Shown here piece after piece: positions 11,740 to 22,728 of a stretch of 64,000 nucleotides of DNA (its first letter is position 1; each line of letters begins with the position of its first letter). The stretch is from Mrakia gelida (taxonomy: Eukaryota > Basidiomycota > Tremellomycetes > Cystofilobasidiales > Mrakiaceae): contig BRON01000018.1 in the NCBI GenBank assembly GCA_024345305.1, positions 310,001 to 374,000 of the forward strand. Direction: 5' to 3'. A program made the translations under genes and the position numbers. A model generated the notes under the pieces. It searched no databases. It worked only from the letters and a program-made list of their open reading frames with translations, and had not been told where the DNA came from.

Positions 11740-14700
11740 ACTGTATCGTGTGTCGTGTGTCCTCTATTGCATCTTTTTTTCATCTCTCCTGAGCGAGCGA
11801 AGTCGGGAAAAAAATCGACGACGCGTCCTTCTCTCCCTCCCTCCATTCACAGATTCCCTTCTTCTTTTGCCGTTTCCTTCCTCCCTTCGCACAAGATGAG
11901 TCCGCCTCTTCATCTCCAGCGGTCACCCAGCCCAAAGGAGAAAGGGAAAACAGACACGACACGCGTCGCGACTCGTCCTAGGTTTCTCCGTTCGACTCCC
12001 CTCCCTCCTCTTTTTTCTTTCCCTTTCGGCTATTGTTCTCAGCACCAGCCGCTCGGCACCGCGACGTCGGAAAGGGAGGTGGAAGGTAGACGGAGGTTTC
12101 TCCGGTGAGTTCCATCGGCGGGAGGGCTGAAAAGAACGAAACGAAGGGGAAGGAAGGAGGGAGAAGAAGGACGCGTCCGACTTCTTCGTTGTTACCGACT
12201 CGTCGCCGTTTTGGCCCTTGGCGGCACTTGCTCGTTGCCGCTAACTTCGCTCAGGTCTCAGGTTGTATTCCGGCTCGCTTGGATGGCAGAAGCGAGGAGG
12301 CAGGCGGACAGACGCGACGCTGAATAAAAGTTGTTGACGTTTCCGTGTCCTCTCCGGCGACAACTCTCTATCTCCCTTCGCTGCTGAGGTCATGAGATGT
12401 TCGACTGGGGCTCCATCAAGGGAGTAGTGGCATGGGGGCCAAAGGACATTCGACTCGATTCAGGAGGAAGTGAACCGTCGCGTCGCTCTCAACAACAAGG
12501 AATCTCGAGCTCGTTCCTCTGTCCTCCTTTTCGCTCCTACGGTCTGCCTTTCCACTTCCATCTGTATCTAGGTTTCAGCGAGCCTCTCTACATCTGTTCC
12601 TCCTTTCCCTACCTCACCTCTCTCGACGCTCAGATCAAAGCCTCGAACTCAGTCCTCCTCGTCAACGTCTCAGCTCGCACCATCTTGCCTTCGTTCCATC
12701 TCACCTGATCTCTCTCACTACTCCCCTTCGCCTACCGCCTCCATCCGCTCGCATAGGCGCCATCGTTGCTCTGAATTTTACGGCCTAGGTTTCACTCGGA
12801 GTCGACGAGAACGGGAACGAAACGGCCGTCGCTAGTCTCGACCAAGGAGTTTTGAGAAGGGAAGGGAAACCGGACCGCGTCGGTGAGTTTTTGACGGGCT
12901 GAGACGTGGTCAGATGGATAGAGACTCGGAGGAAAGGTTGGGGATGGAAGAGGAGGACGGGATGGAAGTGAGACGCGCCGAACGCATGCTTCGACCTTGT
13001 TGTGAAGTCTTGTTCGTCGGCTGGGTTTCCGTCTAAGTTTTCGTTCGTTGCTCGTAAGAGTCTCATCAGGTGTGAGACCACCAGCTCGTCGTGAGTGAAA
13101 AGCTCGTAAAAGACGGCGAACGAGCGAGGCGTCGCTCGATTCAGTCAACTCGCCTCGTCTCCCTCTTCCCTCGGCTCGTTCTGTCACTTCTCGGGTCGCT
13201 GCACACCCTTCATCTTTCCAAGGCATCCCAAGCGCATCTCGTATGACTGTTGCCGTCTCCTATACCAGCAAAACGAAATGCCCAGGCCCGTCGTCGTCTC
13301 GTTGGTCCTCCTCTCGAAATGGAATTCGACGCGTCTCCCTTCCTCTCCTCAGACCCGCGAAAAGCCCATCTCTCCTCTCTCTCTTCCCTTTGCCTCTGAA
13401 CTGGATCCCCCCAAGGGCATCTCTCTACATACATCGCATCACATTCTCAGCACGAGTCTCGAGATCGAGAAATTAGCCGCTTTTCTCCTTCAGCCCTCCC
13501 AACCGATTTTGCCCAACCGATGGGGATGATGGGGAGGCAAAGGATGGAGAGGATATGAACAGGTTGCTGCTGACAGGAGAAGATGGAGGTCGAGCGTCGA
13601 GAGCTGCTGCTACAGAGGAGGTCATGGTCGAGCCTCTCTACAGGAGAAGAAGCAGCAGGGGGGAGGGAGGGGGGGAGGAGGGCTCGGAAGCAAGAAGGCC
13701 GGAAGGGGAAAGAGCGAGACGCCGCCTCGAGAGTTCAAAAGTCGCCGGTCCTTCCCTTTTTTAGGTTTTCATCGTCCTTCCTCGAGACAGACATTCCTGA
13801 AAAGCAGGAAGGACTTGAATTAATTTTCGATGCGAGCGTACGACTGCAGGAGCGCCGTCCGAAGCGGAGGAGGAGGACCTTCGGCGGAGGAGAGTGAGAC
13901 GCGTCGTTCTGATCCTTCCCTCTCTCATGCTCCGTCCTGTTTTCGCTGGCTTCTCTTCCTCTTCGGTAAAATACGAAGCTTACATACAGGTCAGTTTTTT
14001 CCATCGCCGCTCTTCGGAGAGGCAGTGCTGCTTTTTTCTGATGGGGAAAGAGGGTTCGCTTGGAGGGTCGGCGTGCTTGGGACGCGTCCTCCCTCGCTTC
14101 CGCTAGCTTGCTGATGTATACCTTTCCGGTTTCGTCGCTCGCGGACTCGGTAGAGGGTCTCTCGGCTTGGCTGGTAAGTTTTCGCATCAGCTCTGAGAAG
14201 AACAGGGAAGGAAAACGCGTTGAGGAAGGAGGAAGTTAGGTAATCGCGAGAATTGGCCGTGAGGACGGTGTGAGTTCCAACGCGTCAGCACTCTTTCTCT
14301 CGCTTTTCTTGCTGCTAGAGAGGAAATTTTCCATCGGACGAGGTGGGTAGGAGGTTCGGGGAGAAGGACTGTATATATCTGAGTCAAGAGGGAGACGAAA
14401 CAACGTGTGAAAAGGGAACGGAAGGCTAGCCGGAGGATTTGGAGAAGCGTGCTTCCGAGCTCGGGATTTATTGAAGGGGGGGAGAGACTCGTTCCTTCCC
14501 ACCCAACCACGACAGACTCTATATCCTCCCTTCCCTCCTCCTTCTTCCTTCTATCCTCTCTCCTCCTCCTCCCACTTCACTAAAAAGCACTCCAAAGCGA
14601 CTAAGGCACAGACGAGAGATCACCGAGCTTTCTCCTCTCCTTTCCCTCCCTTCCCCCTCGAAGCCAAACACCCTCGACCCTCTCTCCTCCTCCCCAACAC

Positions 14701-14754
14701 CCACCAACCCCCTCCCTCTCTCCCTCCCTTCCCTTCTCTCCCCCTCCTTCGACG
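11740..14754 (+). promoter_or_regulatory. Long gene-poor region upstream of the cyclin gene, rich in ACGCGT boxes
   Basis: Three kilobases without a recognisable gene separate the LTN1 stop from the cyclin ATG. ORFs of 60-150 codons occur on both strands, for example 12397-12708 (+) and 13735-14187 (-), but none shows a family signature or a convincing exon pattern. The region carries ACGCGT at 11821, 11961, 12171, 13329, 13899, 14082, 14215 and 14280. ACGCGT is the MluI cell-cycle box bound by MBF-type factors in ascomycete yeasts. The last 260 bp before the cyclin are strongly CT-rich, a likely leader. Long regulatory DNA or an unseen non-coding transcript are both possible. Confidence 0.4.
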
Positions 14755-16443
14755 ATGTCTTCCTCCTCGACCTCCTCCTCCAGCACTCGAACGCACTCTA
14801 CTCGATCCTCTACGTCCTCCTCGTCTTCTCCTTCTCGCTCTCGAGGGAGCAGTCGGACGAGCAGCTCCTCCACCACCTCATCATCCAGCGCTTCTGCCCC
14901 CCAACAGCCCCCTCAACCACCAGTCGTCGTTCACGTCGCTCCTCCACCTCCACCCTCAGATGGATGGTACGGACACGAACAAGTCTCCGTCGCTGCTGCC
15001 AAATTCGTGAGTCTCAGCTCGCCTTTGTTCGAGTCAGAGAAGAGGGAGCGGCCTCTCTCGCTCCGGAGACGGTATCGGACAGGCCGCTCCCTCTCCTTCT
15101 TCCCTATACAATTTTCACTGACTCTTACTTGTTCTCCCCTCTTCTCCCCTTCTCGAATCCTAGATCACCTCTCTTTTCTCGTGCCCCAACATCCCTCCAG
15201 CGACGTCGCCGTCCTCTCCTCAACCTCCTTTGGCCAACTTCATCGCTTACGCCCTCCATCGCACTCGCCTGCCCGCTTTGGTCACCACCTCGGCTCTCCT
15301 GCTGCTATCGAGACTGAAGGCAAGGTTCCCTGCCGCTCGAGGATCTAGTGGACATCGATTGTGAGTCTTTTCACTCGTCGAAAGGAACAACAGAAGGAAG
15401 GGAAGCCGTCCAGACCCTCAAACTCCCACGAGGTCACCTCTCCCCTCCAAATCGAGCGCTCATCCCCTTTGTTTTCCCTCCTTCCCCTGCCCTTCGTCTG
15501 CTTTCTTCATCATCACAGATTCATCTCAGCGTTCATGATGGCTTCCAAGGTTCTCTGCGATGTAAGTATCCCTCTTCCCTTTCCTCTCTATCTCCTGCAC
15601 CGATTCTCTCCCCCAGCGGCGATTCTCGCTTCGGAACGATACCCGCCGAGATCACGGAGTCTCGCTGTTCCTTGCCTCGCCTCGCTCTTCTCTCGTTTTT
15701 CTCTCGAGCTGACCTCGGTTCCCCTTTCGGCTTTTTTCGTATGTTTCCCAGGACACGTACTCCAACAAATCGTGGTGCGTCGTCGCTCAGCAGATGTTCG
15801 CGCTGAAGGAGGTCAACCAGATGGTGAGCAGCGAGTCGGGTTCTTTCTTCCCTATCTTCTCTTTCTCGAGCTAAGACAGCTCGCTGATCCTTTTGTCTTC
15901 TTTTTCTCCCCTCTTTCCGATTATTTCCTACAGGAGCGAGAGATGCTCGGATACCTGGAGTGGAACGTGACCGTTTCTGGGGAGGAGATCGCTGGTCTCG
16001 ACGTGAGTTTGGTCCTTGCACCGATCCGTCCTTCCTCTCGAACTCTCTCTGATTCGCTTTCCCTTTTCGCTTCGGTTTTGCAGGAGACGCTCCGAACCAA
16101 GTTCGGACCTGGACCTCCCGTTCCTCCTACCCCTTCAACTCCTTCCCTCCTCGCCCCCTACCCTTCGATCCCCTCGATCCACATCGCTCCCTCCTCCGCC
16201 GCCAACGCGTACCCTTCTCCTCCTTCCTCTCCCATCGCTCTCTCCACCTCTGCTTCCTCGGAATCATCACCGGCCAGCTCGCTCGGAGAACCTTGCACAA
16301 CACCTCCCAACGCTGCTCCTGGAGGCTACGAGGCGGCCAAGAAGGTCTACGACGAACGACACCCGGTCATCACCAAGGTCGTCGAGCGAGTTGCTGGAGA
16401 GGAGGACTGCGACGAGGAGATGGAGGGCGTGTCGAGTTGCTAG
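14755..16443 (+). CDS. PCL/PHO80-family cyclin
   Basis: This is a cyclin of the PCL (Pho85-cyclin) type, expected to activate a Pho85/CDK5-like kinase in cell-cycle or nutrient control. The N-terminus is a Ser/Thr/Arg low-complexity tail of about 75 residues. The cyclin box then reads over four or five exons: FIAYALHRTRLPALVTTSALLLLSRL, LFISAFMMASKVLCDDTYSNKSWC, and FALKEVNQMEREMLGYLEWNV. These match the PCL consensus (RLFISAxxxASKxLxDxxYSNKxW, NxMExExLxxLxW). The C-terminal tail is Pro/Ser-rich and ends GVSSC-stop. Introns lie near 15006-15165, 15361-15518, 15561-15752, 15825-15933 and 16003-16083. The ATG at 14755 is the first after a long CT-rich leader. The upstream region has many ACGCGT boxes, so G1/S-periodic expression is plausible but inferred. 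The exact PCL subtype is unresolved. Confidence 0.87.
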
Positions 16444-17383
16444 ACTAGTTCGAGGGTCGGTCGTCTATGTTTCCGTTGTTTGTTCTCTCTTCTCTTCGTC
16501 TCCCAAACTGTGTTATAGCTTTCGCGCGTCGCGTTCGTCTCCCTCCCCATGTTTTCCCTTTCTCTCTCTCTCTCTCTCTCTATATCCCCTCCCTATCTTC
16601 TCTTCTCCAACCCACCCTACTTACGCGTTCATGAAACGGACTACCCTCTTCCTCGCTCTCTCTCTCCTCTGGATCGTACTTTCTCGCTTTCTCATCTCCC
16701 TCCTCCCAACACCCACACACTCCTACCTTACCTTACCCTACAGGGTCCTTCGAGATACCCCACCCAAAATGCTCCTCCCTCTCATACACCCCGTAACTCC
16801 TTCTCGTCCTCGTTTCATCCTCGTTTGTTTTTCTTTCCCTTCTCCAGCACGACCGTCGCGCTTCTATCTTTTTCTTGACTCGTATCTTTGTTTTCTCCCC
16901 CTTCTCTTCTCGTTTTCTTCACGACTGATGAATCATGACAGTCTCCTCTCTCGTACCCATCCACCCATCCCCTTCTGGAAAAGCTTCCTTCCTTTGTTCG
17001 GCTTTTTCTGTCTTCCCCAACGGTTTTCGAGCTCGAGATGCATCCGTCGACGGGCTTTTCATGCGCGGCTGCAGGTGGTCGATGGTCTCGCGTTGGCCGC
17101 TTCTTGTCTCGAAACGGAAGCACATGCTCTGCTCCCTCGTACGACTCTGTTGGTGTCCGCTCCGCCGTTCGGGGTTGGTCGGAAGGAGGGAGGAGCTTGA
17201 GGGTGGATTGACCGAAGGGAGGGAGGGAGGACCTGGGGGGGACGAGGAAGAGGTAGCGAGCGAGGGAGTCCTTTCGACGCGTTGGATTGAGGTCAATCTT
17301 CCTTCTTTCGTTAGGGATTTCCGTATCAACGTATCAAGAAGATCAATCAGAGTCTAAAGTATGGCATCAAACGCGAAGCGAAA
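16444..17383. other. Convergent intergenic region (cyclin 3' end / HRD3 3' end)
   Basis: Two genes end towards each other here, leaving about 940 bp. Apart from a CT microsatellite and pyrimidine-rich sequence to about 16930, likely the cyclin 3' UTR, I see no gene. Confidence 0.5.
16559..16582. repeat. (TC)n microsatellite
   Basis: About ten uninterrupted TC dinucleotides lie in the probable 3' UTR of the cyclin gene. This is a simple slippage-prone repeat. Confidence 0.9.
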
Positions 17384-20300
17384 CTAAACCATCGGCGGCC
17401 AAGGAGGTCCGTCTATCGCTGGCGGAGGAGGAGGTTGCTGAGGTTGTTCTTGTTGCTGCTGCTGTTGTTCTTGCCCGTTCTGCTGAGCTGCGAGAGCTTG
17501 ACGACGAGCGAGCTCCTCTTGACGTTGACGAGTCCATCGTCTGATAAACCAACGATGAGGTCTGGGGATGAGTATCAGTCGAGAAGAGGGGAAGGTTGGA
17601 CTCGACTCGACTCGTCAAATGGACGCGAACGAGCGAGGGAGATGGATAGGAGAAGGCAGGGGGCAGACGTACCCTCTTAGCCACGAGAAAACGGCGACGA
17701 GGCCGCAGAGAGCGAGGAGAAGGATCGTCTGGGTGAGAGAAGAGTAGAGAAGTGGGGAGGTCAGCGTGAGCTCGACAGTCGACGCGACTGGAAGAACGAA
17801 GCAAGGAACCGTCAAACTCACTTCAACCCAAGTCTCCTCCTCCTCATCGTACTCTCCCCTCTCTCCATTCATCCCAATCCAATCCCCACCATCGAAGTCC
17901 CTCCCCTCCTCCTCCGCGTCCCTTCCCTCCGACCATCCTCCCGCCTCCTCAGCACCCGCCGTCGGTTGAGCTCCCTCCGCTCCATCCACACCTCCCTCTC
18001 CTCCCTCTACCCCAGCCCGTTCCGCCCATCTATTTTTGAACCCGTCCTTCACGTTCCCGATCGTCCAGGCGTCCTCCGAGTGAGGAGTAGCACCGTGGTT
18101 GGGTCGCCAGAGGGAGAGCGATTTCTGAGGCCCGCCGGTGAGGGAGGCATAGATGGATCGAGCGTAGAGTTTGATGAGAGCGAGGTTGACGGGGAGGGAG
18201 GCTTCAGGGTTGGTTTCGAGAGCTAGGTCGTAGTTTCGTTTGGCGAGGTGCCAGTCCTGGAGAGGAAAGGAAGAGGTGCGGGACGGGTGAGTTCGAGTTC
18301 GTTTCGTTCGAGACGAAGAGGCGAGAACGGACCTGAGGGACTCCAAGACCGTTCTCGTACATGTATCCAAGGTTCCAGAGTGCGATCGCAGAGGTTTGAC
18401 GTTCGGCGGCTGTCGAAGTGAAGAAGGCGGGTTGATGAGATGAGGTTTCGATTCGCGAGCCGGACTTTCGAGCGAGTTCGAACGACTCACCAGCCTGATA
18501 GAACCCAGCGGCCTTCTCGTACTGAGGCTCCCCAGATCCATCGATCTCCTTGAAGTGGTAGTCTCCGACCTGAGCGTGGAAAAGAAGGAAAAGAGGTGAG
18601 CAAATTGAGCCGGCGAAGACGAGTGACGAGACGAGACGCGACGAACCTTGACGAGCGAATCGACGTTGTCCTGAGCAGCCGAACGAAGCCAGTGGTTAAG
18701 AGCGAACTGAGCAGTCGTCTTGTCGGGAGGGAAGCTTCTCCAGGGAAGAGAGTAGAGAGGAGGATCTGGCAAACCCAAACGAGAAAGTCGACGCTAGTCA
18801 GCTTCGTGTCTTCCTTCGATCTCAAACACGATCTCGAAGCCCGAACCCAAACTTACCCTGATCCAGCACGAACGCCAAGTTGTTCTGGGCACTCTCGTAC
18901 CCTCTCTCCCCCGCCATCCACCACCCAACAATCGCCTTATCCGTCTCTCCTCTCTCCCAAGCCCTATCCGCCTCCCCAACCACATCGTCCTTCCACGACC
19001 CTCTCTCCACAACGAGCTTGAGATGAGCGACGGCCGGACCACAGGTCTCGGGACGGAGACCTGCAGCTGCTTGAGCTCGAGCGGAAGCGGCGTAGACTTT
19101 TCCGAGGTGGTAGAAGGCTTCGAAGGGGGAACCGACGCGAACGGCTTGGTGGAAGGAGTGCGTCGAGGGATGGACTTCTCCGCGAGCTGAAGGGGACGAG
19201 AAGAGGCGTGAGAGTTAGTTTAGGAGTCGAGAGGATGAACAAAGAGGCGAGAAGAGTGAGATGAACGAACCGAGAGCGAGCTTTCCCAAATTCACATGAG
19301 CCTCAGCGAGATCCTGATCTGCCGCCGCTTGGAAGAACTCTTGAGCCTTCGCAGCATCGACCGACACTCCCAAACCATCCCTGTAGATGATCCCCAGCCC
19401 GTTATAACTCTCCCTCTCTCCCTACGCAAACGCCAACCCCAAAAACCGCAAAAACGCGTCAGTCTCTTCGTTCCTGTCGCCCTGTCCCTTCTCTCGACTC
19501 TTTGCCTCAAAAGAACTCGATCTCACAATCTCCGCCCCCCTCTCAAACCACATCTTCGCCCTCTTATAATCCACCTTCTGCGCCTCTCCCCTGAGCGCCA
19601 TCCTCCCCAGGAACCCAGCAGAAACACCAGCGTACGAGAGGAGGTCGTTCGGGAAGACGATGTCCTTCCCTGATTTGGTTTTGAGACGACCGGCGTTGGG
19701 TTTGTCGGAGGGCCAGACTTGACGGGCGACGCGGTGGAAGTGGTGTGAGGCGATGGAGAAGGATTGGGTTACGAGACCGACGCCTGAAGGGGAGGGAAGG
19801 GAGTGGAGGGAGGTGAGCGGAGCGAGTACAAGGGAGAGAAGCGAGGAGGTGGGTAAACGCGTACCTTCAGGACCGGAAGCGATACCTCCAGGGACTTGGC
19901 TGATAACGAAACGAAAAGCGACGCGTCGTCAGTTCTTGTTCATCGGCCATCCCCTCCCTCCCTCCCACCCCTTGTTCGGTTTCGACGCGACTCACTAGAT
20001 TGACCCAAGATAATGGATCCTTCCCAGCTTGACGATATGCTCCAACGCTCCTTGATCGGATTGGTACTGAAGCAAAAGGTTCAAACGCGTTGGTTCGAGC
20101 GTCGACGTGTCTCTTCTCTCACTTCGCCTCGTCTCCTCGCAAACAAAGGTCGGGAGAGGTAGAGACGACGGACAAGGTAGAAACATGCTCGCGACTCACG
20201 TTGTAATAATCCAGAATATCCTCCCACGTCTCTCCTCCCGCTCGAGCCAGACCAGCCTTGACGGTTGCTTTGTTGACGTTCATTCCGGTGCTCTGCGATG

Positions 20301-22361
20301 GCCGAGAACGACGTCCAGATCAGCAAGTAGAACCGAGAGTCAGTAAGCGGCGAATTAAAGGCGTCGAAGGAGGGTTCGTCGACGAGAGAAGGAAGGGCGG
20401 AACGAAGACAAAGAGGGACGGAAAACTCACCGCCCAACTCGCTCCAACCCCATAGGCACCCCCAGCGAGATCCGAAAGTTTCGTCGTCGTAGGAGGCATG
20501 GTCCTTCCTCCCGGTGGTCCAGACAGGAAGTGAGCGAAGACTGTTATCAAACCGAAACACGCGTCAGTTCTCCCGTTTCAATTTCGACGCGTTCCGAAAC
20601 TTCGAGCGAAGATCTCTTCGACTCCTTCGCAAGGCGACGTCGAAGCCAGGATGAGAGAAGCCAGAGGGTTTTATGGACATACCTCTCTCAGCAGCCGTCT
20701 CGTACCACCCCATGGCAGACATACAATCTCCCTCCTCGACTCCAATTCCGGCCCAGTACTTGTAGGCGAGAGCGTGTTCGGCTGCTGGATGGGATTGAAG
20801 GGCGGCGAAGGTGTAGTGGAGGAGGGCCTGGATTGGATCCGAGCACGACGAGAGGTCAGGGGACGAGATTGGAGAAGAACGAACAGGGAGAGCACGCGTC
20901 GAATGGATTCGATTCGAGCGAGACAAAAGGAACGAGGGCGGTTCTCACCTTGCCTTGATCGATAGGAACGGTCTCTCCGTAGCCAGTAGCATGGAAGAAC
21001 CCGAGGATGTAGTGGGCGGTGGCGTTTCCGGTAAGACGGGCGTGTTCCTGTGGTTAGAAGGAAGAATGAAAGGGGGCAGAGGGTGAGGTTGGGGGATGAG
21101 ATCGACGTGATGAGGGAGAGAGAAAGACGAACCGAGTAAGCTTCAAACGCGAGAGTAAGGTTTTGTTGAAGTGGTGGTGGTGGGAACTGAAGTCGTGCGA
21201 ACGAAGAACGATGGGAAGGAAAAAGAAACGGACGCGTCGCTGGAGATCAGCTTCCCACCCTCGTGACCTCGTCCCGTCTCAATCCCCAGACAGACCAGAA
21301 CGATCCACTCACCATCGCAACCCTCCCCCTAGTCCCCCAAGCCTCCTCACACCCCCACTCCGTCGCAACCTCCAGCAATCCCAACACTTTCGCGGCTCTG
21401 CCTCTGACCTCCTCCTTGCTCCCTCCTCCCTTCCCTCCCTCCTTCGTTCGTCGCTTCTCCCCACTACCACCAGCTCCACCAGGTTTCCCGTTCCCCGGCA
21501 GCCTTGCACTCTCCCCGTAGCCTTCCTTCCAGAACCTCCGTCTGAGGGACTGAAGCCAGTTGACGATGAAGGAGTTGGAGGGGGAAGAGGAGGAAGGGGA
21601 AGCGAGGCTCATGAATGTTTGAGGGGGGATGGGGGTTGATGGGGGTGGAGGGAGGAGGGAGAGGGAGTGGAGGGCTGAGAGGTGAGCTTTGCAGGCTGGG
21701 AACGAGATGGGGGAGGATGAAAGAGAGGTGAGCTGGGAGGTCGAGGGAGACAGAGGGAGGGCCAGCGAGGAGTGATGACGAACCTTCTGCTATTCGAGCT
21801 TCGTTCTGAGCTTGTTCGGAGGAATGAGAGGAGACGGGCGCAGACTGAGATGGAGGGAAAGCAGAAGTGGGTTCAGTATATATATTCGAGCGAGGCCGAA
21901 GGGCGAACGAGGAGAAGGAAGGCGAGAGGGTGGTGAGCTCGACGAAGGTGACGTGGGAGGGGAGCAACATCCTCTCCCGAGTCCTCTCTGGCTGCGAGAG
22001 ATCTCTACAGACTAGCCAGAGCCTCGACGAGAAGCACACTGTCCCAGCCGCGATAGGAAAATCTTCTTCGCGAAGCTACCGTCTATGCTGCTTCCCTCCC
22101 TTCCCCTCGAGCTCACCATCTCCCTCCTCTCCCGTTTGTACTTACCTGATCTAGTTCCTTCTCGAACTCCTTTTTGAGATCTTTTATCTCTCCATCTACT
22201 CTGTCTCTCATCTCCATCGATTCGATCACAGTCTCCATCACAGCTCGCTCACGAGCACTCAACCCAGCAAGGAGGTCCTCATGTTGAGCTTGAACGAGTC
22301 CAACGACGGCGAGAAGGAGGAGGAGGAGGAGGGATAGAGGGGAGCGCCGAGAGAAAGCCAT
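17384..22361 (-). CDS. HRD3: ERAD adaptor HRD3/SEL1L (Sel1 repeats, C-terminal TM)
   Basis: HRD3 is the luminal substrate-recruiting partner of the HRD1 ubiquitin ligase in ER-associated degradation. From the start at 22361 the product shows a signal peptide (MAFSRRSPLSLLLLLLLAVV...QA), a short charged helix, low-complexity linkers, then Sel1-like repeats spread over many short exons. Repeat-like segments include ALAYKYWAGIGVEEGDCMSA, VKLGRIHYLGS and WNLGYMYENGLGVPQDWHLA. The motif PPGGRTMPPTTTKLSDLAGG followed by YGVGAS is diagnostic for HRD3/SEL1L. Near the end an acidic Gly-rich linker precedes a transmembrane helix (LTQTILLLALCGLVAVFSWL). The tail is cytosolic and Gln/Pro-rich, ending PPWPPMV-stop at 17384. 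The intron between the first exon (ending 22147) and SAPVSSHSSEQ (about 21860) is long at about 290 nt, so exon 1 is slightly less certain. It converges with the cyclin gene and diverges from the lactate dehydrogenase gene. Confidence 0.86.
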
Positions 22362-22728
22362 GGGGAGGCTGAGAGGGGAGGAGATCCCTGTGTCGAGGAG
22401 AAGGGGAAGAAAAGTGGGTTTGGAGGTCGTTGTAGAGAGAACGAAAGGAAGGAAGGAGAAAGCGGAGGTGCGCTGGCGAGCTTGACTCTCGAACCACAGA
22501 GGGAGTTACTAACTTGGCTTTGGATCTTTTTCAGCTCTCAAGCTGGAGCTACTCCAAGATATCATCCTCGGTATCAATAATGGAGCCCAACGAAAATATT
22601 CCCACTCTAAATTGACGAGCTCAACAAGGTCAGGTTGGAATTCGAAGGCGACGTCCCGACTTAAAGAAGCTCATCCCTTCTCCTCCCTTGGCCTGCCTCT
22701 CCTCGCCTCTTCTTCAACCACCACAACC
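22362..22728. promoter_or_regulatory. Divergent promoter of HRD3 and the cytochrome b2 gene
   Basis: The two ATG codons are 367 bp apart and point away from each other. The sequence around 22500-22620 is less GC-rich than the flanks and contains a short out-of-frame ATG at 22580, which could act as a small upstream ORF for the dehydrogenase. Confidence 0.5.

Noticed and set aside
13735..14187. 150-codon minus-strand ORF in the cyclin upstream region
   Set aside because: Starts with ATG but shows no domain, no conserved-looking motif and no splice pattern.
22612..22728. N-terminal extension of cytochrome b2 resembling a presequence
   Set aside because: The extension begins at TTG, not ATG, and no in-frame ATG lies upstream.
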